Assembly (NCBI RefSeq): GCF_014203715.1
Contig: NZ_JACHJP010000003.1
Span: 62,001-126,000, forward strand
Direction: 5' to 3'
DNA length: 64,000 nucleotides
DNA from: Streptosporangium saharense
Lineage (GTDB): Bacteria; Actinomycetota; Actinomycetes; Streptosporangiales; Streptosporangiaceae
The first letter of the stretch is position 1. Each line of letters opens with the position of its first letter. Under the pieces are notes generated by a model. It was not told the origin of the DNA, did no database searches, and saw only the letters and a program-made list of their open reading frames with translations. The position numbers and the translations under genes are program-made. This document shows positions 54,132 to 63,340 of this stretch, one piece after another.

Positions 54132-54583
54132 CGCCGGGCGGCCGTTCTCGGCGTCCGCAGGACCGGCAGCGCCGTACCCGTGCCGGCGAGGGCGCCCAGG
54201 ACGTTGAAGAGCACGTCCGCCACGTCACAGCTGCGTCCGGCGGAGAAGGCCTGGGCGACCTCCAGGGAGAGGGAGGCCAGCGCCAGCCCCGTCACGACCG
54301 GCAGCGGGCGGCGGGTCACCAGGACCCCCAGCAGGGCCGGGACGGCGTAGAGCAGGAGGTTGAGGAGGTTCTGCGCCTCCACGGGGGAGGTCAGGCCACC
54401 GGTCGCGCAGAAGGCCACGCCGTGCGTCGCCAGGCTCGTCGGCATCGTGAGGGCCGGGATCACGGCCAGCGAGAACAGCCAGAGGAACGCCGTCGGCCGG
54501 TTCACCGCGAACACGGCGGCGGCCCCGCGGCTCAGCGGGACGCACACCGCCGTGAGGACCGTCAGCAGGCAGGCGACCGGCAC
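54128..54583 (-). CDS. VanZ family membrane protein
   Basis: A 151-residue protein with four hydrophobic segments; QNLLNLLLYAVPALLGVL and the later SLEVAQAFSAGRSCDVADVL are the VanZ hallmark. Related proteins alter resistance to glycopeptides or lipoglycopeptides, but most members have no known role. The annotated GTG at 54583 may not be the real start: in-frame sequence continues upstream (LPVEVFLANRDLW) without an ATG, GTG or TTG, to the stop of the neighbouring gene. The N-terminus is therefore uncertain. Confidence 0.8.
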   Translation of the reverse strand: MPVACLLTVLTAVCVPLSRGAAAVFAVNRPTAFLWLFSLAVIPALTMPTSLATHGVAFCATGGLTSPVEAQNLLNLLLYAVPALLGVLVTRRPLPVVTGLALASLSLEVAQAFSAGRSCDVADVLFNVLGALAGTGTALPVLRTPRTAARR

Positions 54584-54633
54584 CCAGAGGTCACGGTTGG
54601 CGAGGAAGACCTCGACGGGCAGGGGCAGGTGGA

Positions 54634-55119
54634 TCAGCAGTCGCCCCAGACCTTGGTGACGTACTGGAAACGGGTCGCGGTGTTCAGCATGACCCCGTGG
54701 TAGCAGCCGGGGGAGACCGGCAGCGAGAAGCTCCTGAGCGTGGTGCCGCCCGCCCTGGCCGTCACGGTGGACCCGTAGACGGGCTTCCTGATCCCGACGC
54801 CCGAGCTGTCGGTCCGCTGGTAGCCGAGCCTGACGGCCGTCGGTGCCCCCTTCGCCTTGTCGTAGGCGACGTTGATGCGGCGCAGGGAGCGCGTCCCGCT
54901 GACGCAGAACCCGGCGCTGAGCGTGCCGTTGTCGAGGTAGCCGAAGGCGGAGCCGGAGAAGGACAGGGTGCCGCAGTCGCCGACGGAGCCCGTGCCAACA
55001 GCCGTGTCCCCAGCCAGGGCCGCCGGTCCTACGCAGGTGACCGCCCAGGTGCCGAGGAGGACGGCGACGGCGGCGGTGCGACGCCGTACGACCGGGGGAG
55101 ACAGAAGGCGATCCAGCAA
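54634..55119 (-). CDS. secreted protein of unknown function
   Basis: From the TTG at 55117-55119, with GGAGGG eight bases upstream, the product has 161 residues. A signal peptide, RRRTAAVAVLLGTWAVTCVG then PAALAG, precedes a mature domain with SVGDCGTLSFSGSAFGYLDN, GFCVSGTRSLRRINVAYD and a final TRFQYVTKVWGDC. Several Cys residues could form disulfides. No domain is recognised. It overlaps the VanZ-like gene's upstream frame, and both are on the minus strand, so they may be co-transcribed. Confidence 0.72.
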   Translation of the reverse strand: MLDRLLSPPVVRRRTAAVAVLLGTWAVTCVGPAALAGDTAVGTGSVGDCGTLSFSGSAFGYLDNGTLSAGFCVSGTRSLRRINVAYDKAKGAPTAVRLGYQRTDSSGVGIRKPVYGSTVTARAGGTTLRSFSLPVSPGCYHGVMLNTATRFQYVTKVWGDC

Positions 55120-55500
55120 GACGAGTCCCTCCGCTGGTGGTTTCGCGACGACAGACAAGCGAAAGAAAAAGGACTTAAATGACAAACTACGATATATGGG
55201 CAATGTTCTGATTGCCGGATATCTCCGTTTTTCTCTCGCGCTTCGCGGTCAGTAGGGGAACCTATCCGCAAACGAGCACGTGATCAACGAAGCATGGCCG
55301 AGGAGTCGCGCCGCGGTACCGGGTTCCGCGCAGGTGGGGCCTGGCGTCGGCCACCCGTTATGCGGTATTTGTGGAATATGTTCGGGGTCGGGGAAGGGAA
55401 TCCTGCACGGTCCTACACAAACCTGTGGGTGTCCTACAGAAAACAAAACTCAATGTGCGGACAGATCGTCGCAATCATGTGGCTGCCGAAAGTCGACTCC
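55120..55500. other. AT-richer intergenic region with phased repeats
   Basis: No confident gene. The stretch 55160-55260 is AT-rich and probably holds the promoter of the minus-strand secreted protein gene. TCCTGCA at 55401, TCCTACA at 55411 and TCCTACA at 55432 are spaced 10 and 21 bases, in helical phase. An ORF 55294-55518 is open but lacks a ribosome site. Confidence 0.45.
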
Positions 55501-55562
55501 TCGGGCACCCTTAGATGAAGAAACGACCGCGCACCCCTCCCGCGCCGAAAGGAGAAACAGCA

Positions 55563-55868
55563 ATGAACGCTTACGATCCGACCGTCCGACTGGCTGCCAC
55601 CCGCGTCGCTGAACGGCTCGGGAACACCGTCACGGGATCACGTGGCCGCCCCGGGGGTGGGGGAGGTCCGTGTCACACACGCCACGAGTCGCCCGCACGG
55701 CGCCGTGGCGGGCGGGCACCGGTGTGTCCCGCCGACAGAGCAGGGGTGATCTGGACGGTCAGGCCGTCACACGACGCCCCCTATGCCGGGTGTGGTGGCG
55801 CGATCTGGAGGGTGAGCGCCACCACACCTCGGACCACGGCATCCCGGTGCCGTAGGCGGACGCCGTAG
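55563..55868 (+). CDS. possible small protein, unknown (101 aa)
   Basis: MNAYDPTVRLAATRVAERLG begins at an ATG preceded by AAAGGAGAAACAGCA, a good ribosome site; an in-frame ATG at 55515 is an alternative. The N-terminal 25 residues look protein-like, but the rest is Arg/Gly/Pro/Cys-rich and overlaps strong inverted repeats, so the true product may be shorter or the gene decayed. No homologue is recognised. Confidence 0.35.
   Translation: MNAYDPTVRLAATRVAERLGNTVTGSRGRPGGGGGPCHTRHESPARRRGGRAPVCPADRAGVIWTVRPSHDAPYAGCGGAIWRVSATTPRTTASRCRRRTP
55789..55828. terminator. 13-bp perfect stem hairpin
   Basis: GGTGTGGTGGCGC at 55789-55801 and its exact complement at 55816-55828, with a 14-base loop. 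It lies inside the last part of the doubtful 101-residue ORF, which weakens that ORF. Other short hairpins surround it up to about 55910. Confidence 0.5.
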
Positions 55869-56017
55869 TCGAGGCGCCGCGGACGACGGCCGAGACCACG
55901 GGCCGTCAGGCCGGGCCGTTCCCTCCTCACGGGAGGGGACGCGGCAGGAAGGGGGGCGGTCACCGGTCCGTGGGGCGGACGGGTGATCACCGGCCCGCGG
56001 TCTCGACCGGCTCCCCG

Positions 56018-57574
56018 TCAGTGACGATCCGGCTCCGTGGCGACGGTGCCACGGGGCAGCAGCAGGGTGACGGTCACCGCGGTGGCGCCGAGCAGCAGCG
56101 CGCTCACCACGATCGTCGAGTGCAGACCGCTGACGAACGCGATCCTGGCGGCCGTCAGCAACGCGACCCCGGTGTCACCGCCGATCTCCTGCGCCGCGTG
56201 CGCGGCGGCGGCGAGCGACTGACGTGCGAGGGCCATCAGGCCGGAGGGGACCCCGGCGACCGGGGCCAGCGAGGGCGCGTAGACGGCGGTGGTGACCGTG
56301 CCGAGGACCGCGACCCCCAGACCGGCGCCCAGCTCGTAGGCGGTCTCTTCGACCGCCGCCGCGCCACCGGCCCGCGACTCCGGCGCCGAGGACATGATCG
56401 TGTCGGAGGCGGCGAGCAGGGTGACCTGGATGCCGAACCCGATGCCGACGAAGCAGAGCGCGAGCATCAGGGTGTGCGGCTCCGTGCCCCAGGCCAGCGT
56501 GGGCAGCAGGCTGAGCGTGGTCAGCGTCAGACCGCCGCTCATCGTCGCGCGCAGCCCGAAGCGGTGCAGCAGCCGCGCCCCGGCGAGACCGCCCGTGACC
56601 GCGGCCGCCATCAGTGGCAGCAGGCGGACCGCCGCCTGGAACGGACTGTCGCCGAGCACGAGCTGGAGATACTGGGCGAGCATCAGTTCGAGCCCGACCA
56701 GGGCGAAGACCGTGAGCAGCACGGCGGCGACCCCGATGGAGAACGCCCGCTGCCTGAACAGGCTGAGGTCGAGCATCGGGAAGGCCGCCCTCCGCTGCCT
56801 GCGCACGAACCAGGCAAGCAGCCCGATCCCGGCCAGGAACACCACGGTCCCCCCGGATTCGCCGGTCCCCATCTCCTTGAGGCCGAAGGCCAGGGCGAGG
56901 ATGCCCACGACCGACAGCAGCGCGCTGAAGGCGTCCCACGGGTGCAGCGCCCGCGAGCAGGAGTCGGGCAGGAGCCTGACGGCCGCGGGCAGCAGCACCA
57001 GCAGGATCGGGACGTTGATCAGGAAGACGGCGCCCCACCACAGGTGCTCGACGAGCAGCCCGCCGATGAGGGGGCCGACCGCGGCTCCCGCGGCGGCGAC
57101 CCCGCTCCACACGCCCAGGGCGACGGCGCGTTCCCGCCGGTCGGTGAAGACCTGCCGGATGATGGAGAGCGTGGCGGGCATGATCATCGCGCCGCCGACG
57201 CCGAGCAGGGCCCGCGCGCCGATGAGCGCGGGGGCGCTGGGTGCGAACGCCGCGGCCGCCGAGGCCACGCCGAACACCACGTACCCCATCAGCACCAGGC
57301 GTTTCCTGCCGTAGTGGTCGCCGAGTGTGCCGAAGGTCAGCAGCAGCGGCGCGACCACCAGAGAGTAGGAGTCGATGATCCACAGCAGTTGGACCGAGGA
57401 GGGTTCGAGGGCCGCGGTCAGCGCGGGAACGGCGATGTGCAGGACCGTCGCGTCCACCGCGATGAGCAGCAGACTGAAACACAGCAGGATCAGGACCGAC
57501 CAGCGGCCGGTCCCTCGCCTTCGCGGGTCGATCCCCGTGCGGACCGCACTGTCCAGAACTCCCATTGAGCTCAT
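56018..57574 (-). CDS. DHA2 family MFS drug efflux transporter (14 membrane segments)
   Basis: A 518-residue permease. LIAVDATVLHIAVPAL early in helix 1, FGTLGDHYGRKRLVLMGYVV (A motif), ALLGVGGAMIMPATLSII and GAAVGPLIGGLLVEHLWWGA with FLINVP (C motif of exporters) mark the EmrB/QacA-SmvA group. It exports cationic dyes, quaternary compounds or antibiotics using the proton gradient. The start MSSMGVLDS lies after the hairpin-rich stretch. It is divergent from the TPR protein, with an AT-rich palindromic region between them. No adjacent regulator is present. Confidence 0.93.
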   Translation of the reverse strand: MSSMGVLDSAVRTGIDPRRRGTGRWSVLILLCFSLLLIAVDATVLHIAVPALTAALEPSSVQLLWIIDSYSLVVAPLLLTFGTLGDHYGRKRLVLMGYVVFGVASAAAAFAPSAPALIGARALLGVGGAMIMPATLSIIRQVFTDRRERAVALGVWSGVAAAGAAVGPLIGGLLVEHLWWGAVFLINVPILLVLLPAAVRLLPDSCSRALHPWDAFSALLSVVGILALAFGLKEMGTGESGGTVVFLAGIGLLAWFVRRQRRAAFPMLDLSLFRQRAFSIGVAAVLLTVFALVGLELMLAQYLQLVLGDSPFQAAVRLLPLMAAAVTGGLAGARLLHRFGLRATMSGGLTLTTLSLLPTLAWGTEPHTLMLALCFVGIGFGIQVTLLAASDTIMSSAPESRAGGAAAVEETAYELGAGLGVAVLGTVTTAVYAPSLAPVAGVPSGLMALARQSLAAAAHAAQEIGGDTGVALLTAARIAFVSGLHSTIVVSALLLGATAVTVTLLLPRGTVATEPDRH

Positions 57575-57703
57575 GAACTGCTGAAGGGGCCGCTGAAGGG
57601 ATTGCCGGCCTCGACGGACATGCCACGCAGCTTAGGCGAAGCCGGGTAGTGGGGAAGCCAGGAATCGGAGATTGGCTTACCGCTAAATGTGGATTTTGTC
57701 CCC

Positions 57704-57740
57704 ATATATCCGACCTCTCTAGAGAGATACAGGGATATAT
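57704..57740. promoter_or_regulatory. nested palindromes in the divergent promoter region
   Basis: ATATATCC (57704-57711) and GGATATAT (57733-57740) flank the perfect palindrome CTCTCTAGAGAG (57715-57726). The AT-rich dyads lie 36 bases before the TPR protein start and about 130 bases before the efflux pump start, so they may be an operator for either gene. Confidence 0.55.
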
Positions 57741-57775
57741 CTGTCATCTAGGCAAACAGTGATCTCACGCGCACG

Positions 57776-59632
57776 ATGACGGTCGTGGGGAGTCAGCGTG
57801 AGGTCCATGAGCAGCCCGTGCCGCCCTCGGTTCCCGGCGACCCACGTGAGCGGTGCGCGAAGGCCGCCGCCCTGCTGGAGCTGGACCGGCCCCGGGAGGC
57901 CATTGAGGCCATCGGCCAGGCGAACGGGGTCGCCGACTGGGGATACCGGCTGCTGAGCCTCGCCTTCGAACGCCTCGGCAGGGACGCCGAGGCCGTGGCC
58001 GCCGCCGAGGAGGCCGTACGGACGGCCCCCGGGTCGTGGGCCGCGCGGCTGCGCCTGGGCGCCGCCCTGCGCCGGGTGCCGGGCCGCGGGTGGGAGGCCG
58101 CAGTCCAGGCGGACAGGGCCGTCGGCTACGCCCCTGAGGAGCCCGACCCCCACGTCCTCGCCGGCGACCTCGCGCTGCTGCGCGGCGAGCACCGCGAGGC
58201 GGAGGCCTCCTACCGCGCCGCGCTGCGCCTGGCGGACGACCATCCGCTCGCGCGGGTCAACCTCGGGCTCGCCCTGCTGCGCTGGCGGCCCCCACGCGGC
58301 CACCACGACCCCGCCTGGCCGATCGACCCTCGCGAGACCGGCCGCGTGAGGGACGTCGTCGAGGCCTGGTCCCGGCAGGTCCGCGTGCTGCTGGCCGTCG
58401 CCCTCGCCGTGGCCGCCCTGCTCGCCTTCAGGATCGGCCTCGCCAGGACGGCCGGTGCCTGGGGCGTGGCCGTACTGGCCGGGGTGCCCGCGATCACCTT
58501 CAGGCGGGGCCGTGAGGTCAGGCTCTGGCGCTACGTGCCGCGCATGCTCGTGCGCGACCCCTGGCTCGGCGTCTCGGTCTCGGCCGCCACGCTCGCCGTC
58601 GTGGCCTACGTGGCGGCGATCGCCACCCTCCCGCCCGTCCTCACCCCGTCGGGTACGGCCTGGCCCGTGCTCGCGGGGTTCGTCCTGCTCAACGGCGCCG
58701 CCCTGCCCTTCCTGCGGGTCCCGGCGCGGGCTTGGCGCGGGCGTCCGGTCAGGGCGCTGGCCGAGTTCGCCGCCGTCCCCATGGACCGTACGGCACGGCG
58801 AAACGTGGGGGCGGCGCTGTGGATCCTCACGGTCCGCGCCTGGTCGGCGCTCGTGGCGCTCCTGGTGGTCGGGGCGCTCGGCGGGCCCTGGTTGGCCCTG
58901 GCCGCCCCCGCCGTGCCCGTCGCGCTCGCCCTGGCCCGTCCGAAGGGCACGGCGGCCTACTGCTCCGACCTGGCGCTGGCCGCCGACCGCCTGCTCGTGG
59001 CCACCCGGCACCTGCTGACCCTCGCCTCGGTGGCGCTCGCCGCCGTCGCGGCCATGACGCTGCTCGGTCTCCCGGCCGTCACGGGCGGCTGGGCGTGGTC
59101 GGCCTGTGCCGTGCCGCTTGCCGTACCGGCCGGGGCCCTTGCCCTCAGGACCGTCAGGGCCGCGCGGGACCAGGACGGGCGCGGGGTGCCGGGACCGTGG
59201 TGCGCGGCCCTGGCCATGCGCGAGGGCCGTGGCACGCGACCACCGGGGGACACGCGGGCGCCGGTCGTGCTCGACGGCGGAGTACGGCGGGCACTGGCCC
59301 GGTCCAGGGGAGTGGTCCTGGCCTTCGCCGACTGGGAGGGCCCGAGGACCCTGGCCGCCGAGGTGGCCGCCGAGGTGGTCGGCGCGGACGGCGAACTGCG
59401 CCTGGCCGCCCCCGCCGAGGCCTGGGAGGCGGTCGGAAGGGACCCGAGAGTCGCGGTGTTCGTCACCGATCCGGTGGAACGCCGGTTCTGGGCCGAGGTG
59501 CGGGGGGTCGCGGTCGGCGACGCGGAGACGGGCGTGCTCAGGATCACCCCGAAGCGGGTCCTCGTCCCCCACCACGGCCGTTACCGCGACCGCCGTCGGC
59601 GGCACCGGCACGGGGTCACGCGGACGCGCTGA
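57776..59632 (+). CDS. TPR/multi-membrane-segment protein with split-barrel-like C-terminus
   Basis: A 618-residue protein in three parts. Residues about 25-170 hold tetratricopeptide-like repeats (LLSLAFERLGRDAEAVAAAE, LAGDLALLRGEHREAEASYR). Residues about 195-480 contain around eight hydrophobic segments. The C-terminal part (about 505-605) has DPRVAVFVTDPVERRFWAEV and VLRITPKRVLVPHHGR, similar to the flavin-binding split barrel of pyridoxamine-phosphate-oxidase-like proteins. I do not know a named family with this order, and the product probably acts at the membrane. The basic tail RYRDRRRRHRHG is unusual. No partner gene is evident. Confidence 0.7.
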   Translation: MTVVGSQREVHEQPVPPSVPGDPRERCAKAAALLELDRPREAIEAIGQANGVADWGYRLLSLAFERLGRDAEAVAAAEEAVRTAPGSWAARLRLGAALRRVPGRGWEAAVQADRAVGYAPEEPDPHVLAGDLALLRGEHREAEASYRAALRLADDHPLARVNLGLALLRWRPPRGHHDPAWPIDPRETGRVRDVVEAWSRQVRVLLAVALAVAALLAFRIGLARTAGAWGVAVLAGVPAITFRRGREVRLWRYVPRMLVRDPWLGVSVSAATLAVVAYVAAIATLPPVLTPSGTAWPVLAGFVLLNGAALPFLRVPARAWRGRPVRALAEFAAVPMDRTARRNVGAALWILTVRAWSALVALLVVGALGGPWLALAAPAVPVALALARPKGTAAYCSDLALAADRLLVATRHLLTLASVALAAVAAMTLLGLPAVTGGWAWSACAVPLAVPAGALALRTVRAARDQDGRGVPGPWCAALAMREGRGTRPPGDTRAPVVLDGGVRRALARSRGVVLAFADWEGPRTLAAEVAAEVVGADGELRLAAPAEAWEAVGRDPRVAVFVTDPVERRFWAEVRGVAVGDAETGVLRITPKRVLVPHHGRYRDRRRRHRHGVTRTR

Positions 59633-59827
59633 AACCACGGAAAGGCCCGTGGGACAGACCGTTTCGGCGTCGGAGGGCGGGGCAGGAACCCGGCACCCGG
59701 ATCGTGGGGTTCATCCGGACTCATCCGTTTATCTGATCGTGTCAGTGTGGCGGCGTGGCGTGGCGCTCACGCACGCGCAAACGTCTGCCCGGTGCGGTAT
59801 AACCGGGGGCGGATCCGGGGAGGCGTG

Positions 59828-62167
59828 ATGCGGGAACCCGACAGGGCCCGGCCTGCGGGGCGGGCGGCGGTGCGGGATGCGTTCGAAGGGGTACGGCTGC
59901 GCTATTTCCAGCTCACCCCCGGCAAACGCCGGTTGATCTACCTTCTCGCGCTGGTCCTGGCTGTCGGGCTGACCCTGGGCATGGGCTGGTCGCGCGACAC
60001 CTTCCTGACGATCCTGGTCCTGCTCGGCTTCGCCGAACTGACCCTGCGCTTCCCCCGCGCCGCGGCGACCCTGGTCGTGGTGGTCGCGTGGCTGCTGCTC
60101 ATGCCCGCCTTCCAGAGCCTGTACGGCGTCGGGGTGCCCGCCTCGATGCCGCTGACGCTCCTGGCGCTGCCCGTCGCCGTGGCGGCCCACCTCATCCGCT
60201 GGGTCCCGCCGTGGCTGACCACGCTCGCCGCGCTCGTACCCGCCGCCGTCGTGGCCGCCGCGATCTCCTTCTTCGCCCCCGGCGTCGCGCCGTGGGCCGC
60301 CTACGGCGTCGCCGCCGCCGTGCTGGTCTACCGGTTCGTCCAGGCCCGCCAGGCCAGGGCCGCCCTCAGGGCGGGCGACCAGCGGGTGCGGGTCAGGGCG
60401 CGCGAGAGCGGACAGCCCGTCCAGGCGCAGGGCGAGCCCGCCGCCCCGCCGCAGATCTCCGTCGAGGAGGCGCTCGGCGAGCTGGACAACATGATCGGCC
60501 TGGCCCCCGTGAAGGAGCAGGTGCGCTCCATCGCCGCCTCGATCGAGGCGGCCAGGCTGCGCAAGGAGGCGGGATACTCCACCGAGCCGCCGATGCGCCA
60601 CTTCGTCTTCGTCGGCCCCCCCGGCACCGGCAAGACCAGCGTCGCCAGGACCGTCGCGAAGATCTTCTACGCCTTCGGCCTGCTCGACACCCCCTACGTG
60701 GTCGAGGTTCAGCGGGCCGACCTGGTCGGGGAGTTCCTCGGCGCGACCGCGATCAAGACCAACGAGGTGATCGACAGGGCGCTGGGCGGGGTGCTGTTCA
60801 TCGACGAGGCCTATGGCCTGATCAACTCGGGGGACGGCCAGCCCGACCGGTTCGGCGCCGAGGCGGTGCAGACGCTGCTCAAGCGGGCCGAGGACGACCG
60901 CGACCGACTGATCATCATCCTGGCCGGATACGAGAAGGAGATGGCCTCCTTCCTGTCGTCGAACCCCGGCCTGTCCAGCCGTTTCTCCAGCCGGGTCCGC
61001 TTCCCCAGCTACGCCCCCGGGGAGCTGCTTGAGATCACCGAGCTGCTGCAGCGGCGGCGCGGCGACCAGCTCGCCGACGACGCCAGGCCCGCGCTGCTCG
61101 ACCGCTTCGAGGACGTGCACCGGCGCGCGCTCGTGGACGAGCTGGGCAACGCCAGGTTCGCCAGGAGCCTCGTCGAGGCCGCCGCCCAGGCCCGCGATGT
61201 GCGGGTGGTCGGCGCGGGCGGCTCACCGACCGCGCAGGACCTGGTGACCACGACCGCGCAGGACGTCGCCAAGGCCTTCGACGAGCTGACCGCCCGCTAC
61301 CGGGGCTACCAGGCCACCCCCTCTTTGGAGGAGGCGCTGGCCGACCTGGACAGGATGGCCGGGCTCGAACCGGTCAAACGGCAGGTGCACGCGATCACCG
61401 CCCAGCTCAAGGTGGCCAGGATGCGCCAGGAGCGGGGGCTGCCGACGCCCCCGCAGACGCGGCACTTCGTCTTCACCGGCCCGCCGGGCACCGGGAAGAC
61501 CACCGTGGCGCGCATCCTGGGCCGCATCTTCGCCGCCCTCGGCCTGCTCACCCAGCCCGACGTGGTCGAGGCCCAGCGAGCCGACCTGGTCGGCCAGCAC
61601 CTCGGCGCGACCGCGATCAAGACCAACGAGCTGGTGGACAGGGCGCTGGGCGGGGTGCTGTTCGTCGACGAGGCCTACAGCCTGGTCAACCCCGGCTACG
61701 CGGGGGGCGACGCCTTCGGCACCGAGGCGGTGCAGACGCTGCTCAAACGGGCCGAGGACGACCGCGACCGGCTGGTGATCATCCTGGCGGGCTACGAACG
61801 GGAGATGGACGCCTTCCTGTCGACCAACCCCGGCCTGGCCAGCAGGTTCGGCCAGCGGGTGCGCTTCCCCTCCTACTCGCCCCAGGAGCTGGCCGAGATC
61901 GCCGGGCTGCTCGCGCACAACGCGGGCGACCGCTTCGACGAGGCCGCCGCCCGCGACCTGGACGAGGTCTTCGCCTGGGTCTGCGCGGACGGCCTCATCG
62001 ACAGGCTCGGCAACGGCAGGTTCGCGCGCTCGCTGTTCGAACGCGCCGCGATGCGCAGGGACGTGCGCCTGGCCGCCCAGACGGGCGGCACCGCGAGCGC
62101 GGCCGACCTGACCACCATCACCAGCGCCGACCTGCGCGCCGCCGTCGACGAGCTCGCCGGCCGCTGA
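59828..62167 (+). CDS. membrane protein with two AAA+ (CbbX/SpoVK-like) domains
   Basis: A 779-residue protein. Residues about 36-175 hold five or six membrane segments. Two AAA+ domains of the CbbX/SpoVK type follow: Walker A G263PPGTGKT and Walker B LFIDEAY (Asp326) in the first, Walker A G551PPGTGKT and Walker B LFVDEAY in the second. Both contain AIKTNE and RALGGVLF. Related single or double modules occur as EccA proteins of type VII secretion and as rubisco activases. Membrane anchoring suggests a remodelling role at the envelope, but the substrate is unknown and no secretion genes are nearby. GGGGAGG precedes the ATG. Confidence 0.9.
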   Translation: MREPDRARPAGRAAVRDAFEGVRLRYFQLTPGKRRLIYLLALVLAVGLTLGMGWSRDTFLTILVLLGFAELTLRFPRAAATLVVVVAWLLLMPAFQSLYGVGVPASMPLTLLALPVAVAAHLIRWVPPWLTTLAALVPAAVVAAAISFFAPGVAPWAAYGVAAAVLVYRFVQARQARAALRAGDQRVRVRARESGQPVQAQGEPAAPPQISVEEALGELDNMIGLAPVKEQVRSIAASIEAARLRKEAGYSTEPPMRHFVFVGPPGTGKTSVARTVAKIFYAFGLLDTPYVVEVQRADLVGEFLGATAIKTNEVIDRALGGVLFIDEAYGLINSGDGQPDRFGAEAVQTLLKRAEDDRDRLIIILAGYEKEMASFLSSNPGLSSRFSSRVRFPSYAPGELLEITELLQRRRGDQLADDARPALLDRFEDVHRRALVDELGNARFARSLVEAAAQARDVRVVGAGGSPTAQDLVTTTAQDVAKAFDELTARYRGYQATPSLEEALADLDRMAGLEPVKRQVHAITAQLKVARMRQERGLPTPPQTRHFVFTGPPGTGKTTVARILGRIFAALGLLTQPDVVEAQRADLVGQHLGATAIKTNELVDRALGGVLFVDEAYSLVNPGYAGGDAFGTEAVQTLLKRAEDDRDRLVIILAGYEREMDAFLSTNPGLASRFGQRVRFPSYSPQELAEIAGLLAHNAGDRFDEAAARDLDEVFAWVCADGLIDRLGNGRFARSLFERAAMRRDVRLAAQTGGTASAADLTTITSADLRAAVDELAGR

Positions 62168-62355
62168 CCCCGCTCCTTCTCGTACGGCGCGACCTGGCCG
62201 ACATGTGCTTTTCGGTTCCACAACCGGAGAGATAGCGTGGTAAACACCGCCCTTGACCGAGATCGAACTCCCGATTGAGCACTCCCTGTAGTTGAGTGGC
62301 CGCAAGATGTAGCAGGATGGCCATCGACAACAGGGACGACGGTGAAGGGGGCGCT

Positions 62356-63339
62356 ATGGCGGGGTTTCTTCTCCGCAGGCTGCTCAACTATCTGGTGCTG
62401 ATCGTCGTCGCCACGAGCCTGGCCTACATGCTGGCCGCCTCCGCGCTCAACCCCCGCTCCAACTACGAGGGCCGCAACCCGCCGATCCCCGAGAAGGTCA
62501 TCGACGCGCGCCTGTCCGAGCTGAACCTGAACGACCAGACGCCGCTGGTCCAGCGCTACCTGACCTGGGCGGGCGACGTCGCGCACGGCGACTTCGGCAG
62601 GACGGTCGCCGGTGGCTCGGTCAACGACGACCTCGGGCGGCGCGTCGGCGTCACGCTGCGCCTGATCACCGTCGGGGTGGTCCTGGGCAGCCTCACGGGC
62701 GTGCTCGTCGGCGCCTACGCCGCGGTCAGGCAGTACGGCGTCTTCGACCGCCTCGCGACCGGGGCCTCCTTCGCCGTCCTGGCCATCCCCACGGTCGTGC
62801 TCGCCAACATCCTGATCATCGGCGCGGTCTCGTTCAACGAGCTGACCGGCACCCAGGTCTTCCTGGTCAGCGGTGAGGAGACCCCCGGCCTCGAAGGAGA
62901 CCTCCTGACCCAGCTCGTGGACCGTCTGCGGCACCTGATCCTGCCCACGCTCTCCCTGTCGCTCGGGTTGATCGCCGTCTACAGCCGCTACCAGCGCAAC
63001 ATGATGCTCGACGTCCTCGGCGCCGACTTCGTCCGCACGGCCATGGCCAAGGGGCTGCGGCGCCGTACCGCACTGGTCAGGCACGCGTTGCGCACCGCGC
63101 TGATCCCGGCGGTCACCTACTTCGCCTTCACCTTCGGCGCGCTGCTGGTCGGCACGACCTTCACCGAGAAGATCTTCGGCTGGCACGGCATGGGCGAGTG
63201 GCTGGTCGACTCCATCTCGACCAACGACGTCAACACCGTCGCGGCGATCAGCTGTTTCGCGGCGCTGGCGGTGCTGGTGGCCTCCCTGGCCTCCGACGTC
63301 CTGCACGCGGTCCTCGATCCCCGGGTCCGGGTGGGGTGA
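62356..63339 (+). CDS. ABC transporter permease, peptide/nickel type (DppB-like)
   Basis: A 327-residue inner membrane permease. MAGFLLRRLLNYLVLIVVAT is the typical family N-terminus; the middle contains DFGRTVAGGSVNDDLGRRVG and the EAA loop region reads VRTAMAKGLRRRTALVRHAL. GAAGGGGG lies before the ATG at 62356. It forms the channel with the DppC-like protein that starts two bases after its stop codon. ATPase and binding-protein genes probably follow outside the window. Confidence 0.93.
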   Translation: MAGFLLRRLLNYLVLIVVATSLAYMLAASALNPRSNYEGRNPPIPEKVIDARLSELNLNDQTPLVQRYLTWAGDVAHGDFGRTVAGGSVNDDLGRRVGVTLRLITVGVVLGSLTGVLVGAYAAVRQYGVFDRLATGASFAVLAIPTVVLANILIIGAVSFNELTGTQVFLVSGEETPGLEGDLLTQLVDRLRHLILPTLSLSLGLIAVYSRYQRNMMLDVLGADFVRTAMAKGLRRRTALVRHALRTALIPAVTYFAFTFGALLVGTTFTEKIFGWHGMGEWLVDSISTNDVNTVAAISCFAALAVLVASLASDVLHAVLDPRVRVG

Positions 63340-63340
63340 G

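Noticed and set aside
55294-55518. 74-residue ORF in the sparsely coding stretch
   Set aside because: No ribosome site, no recognisable motif and overlapping alternative frames; kept only as part of the intergenic description.
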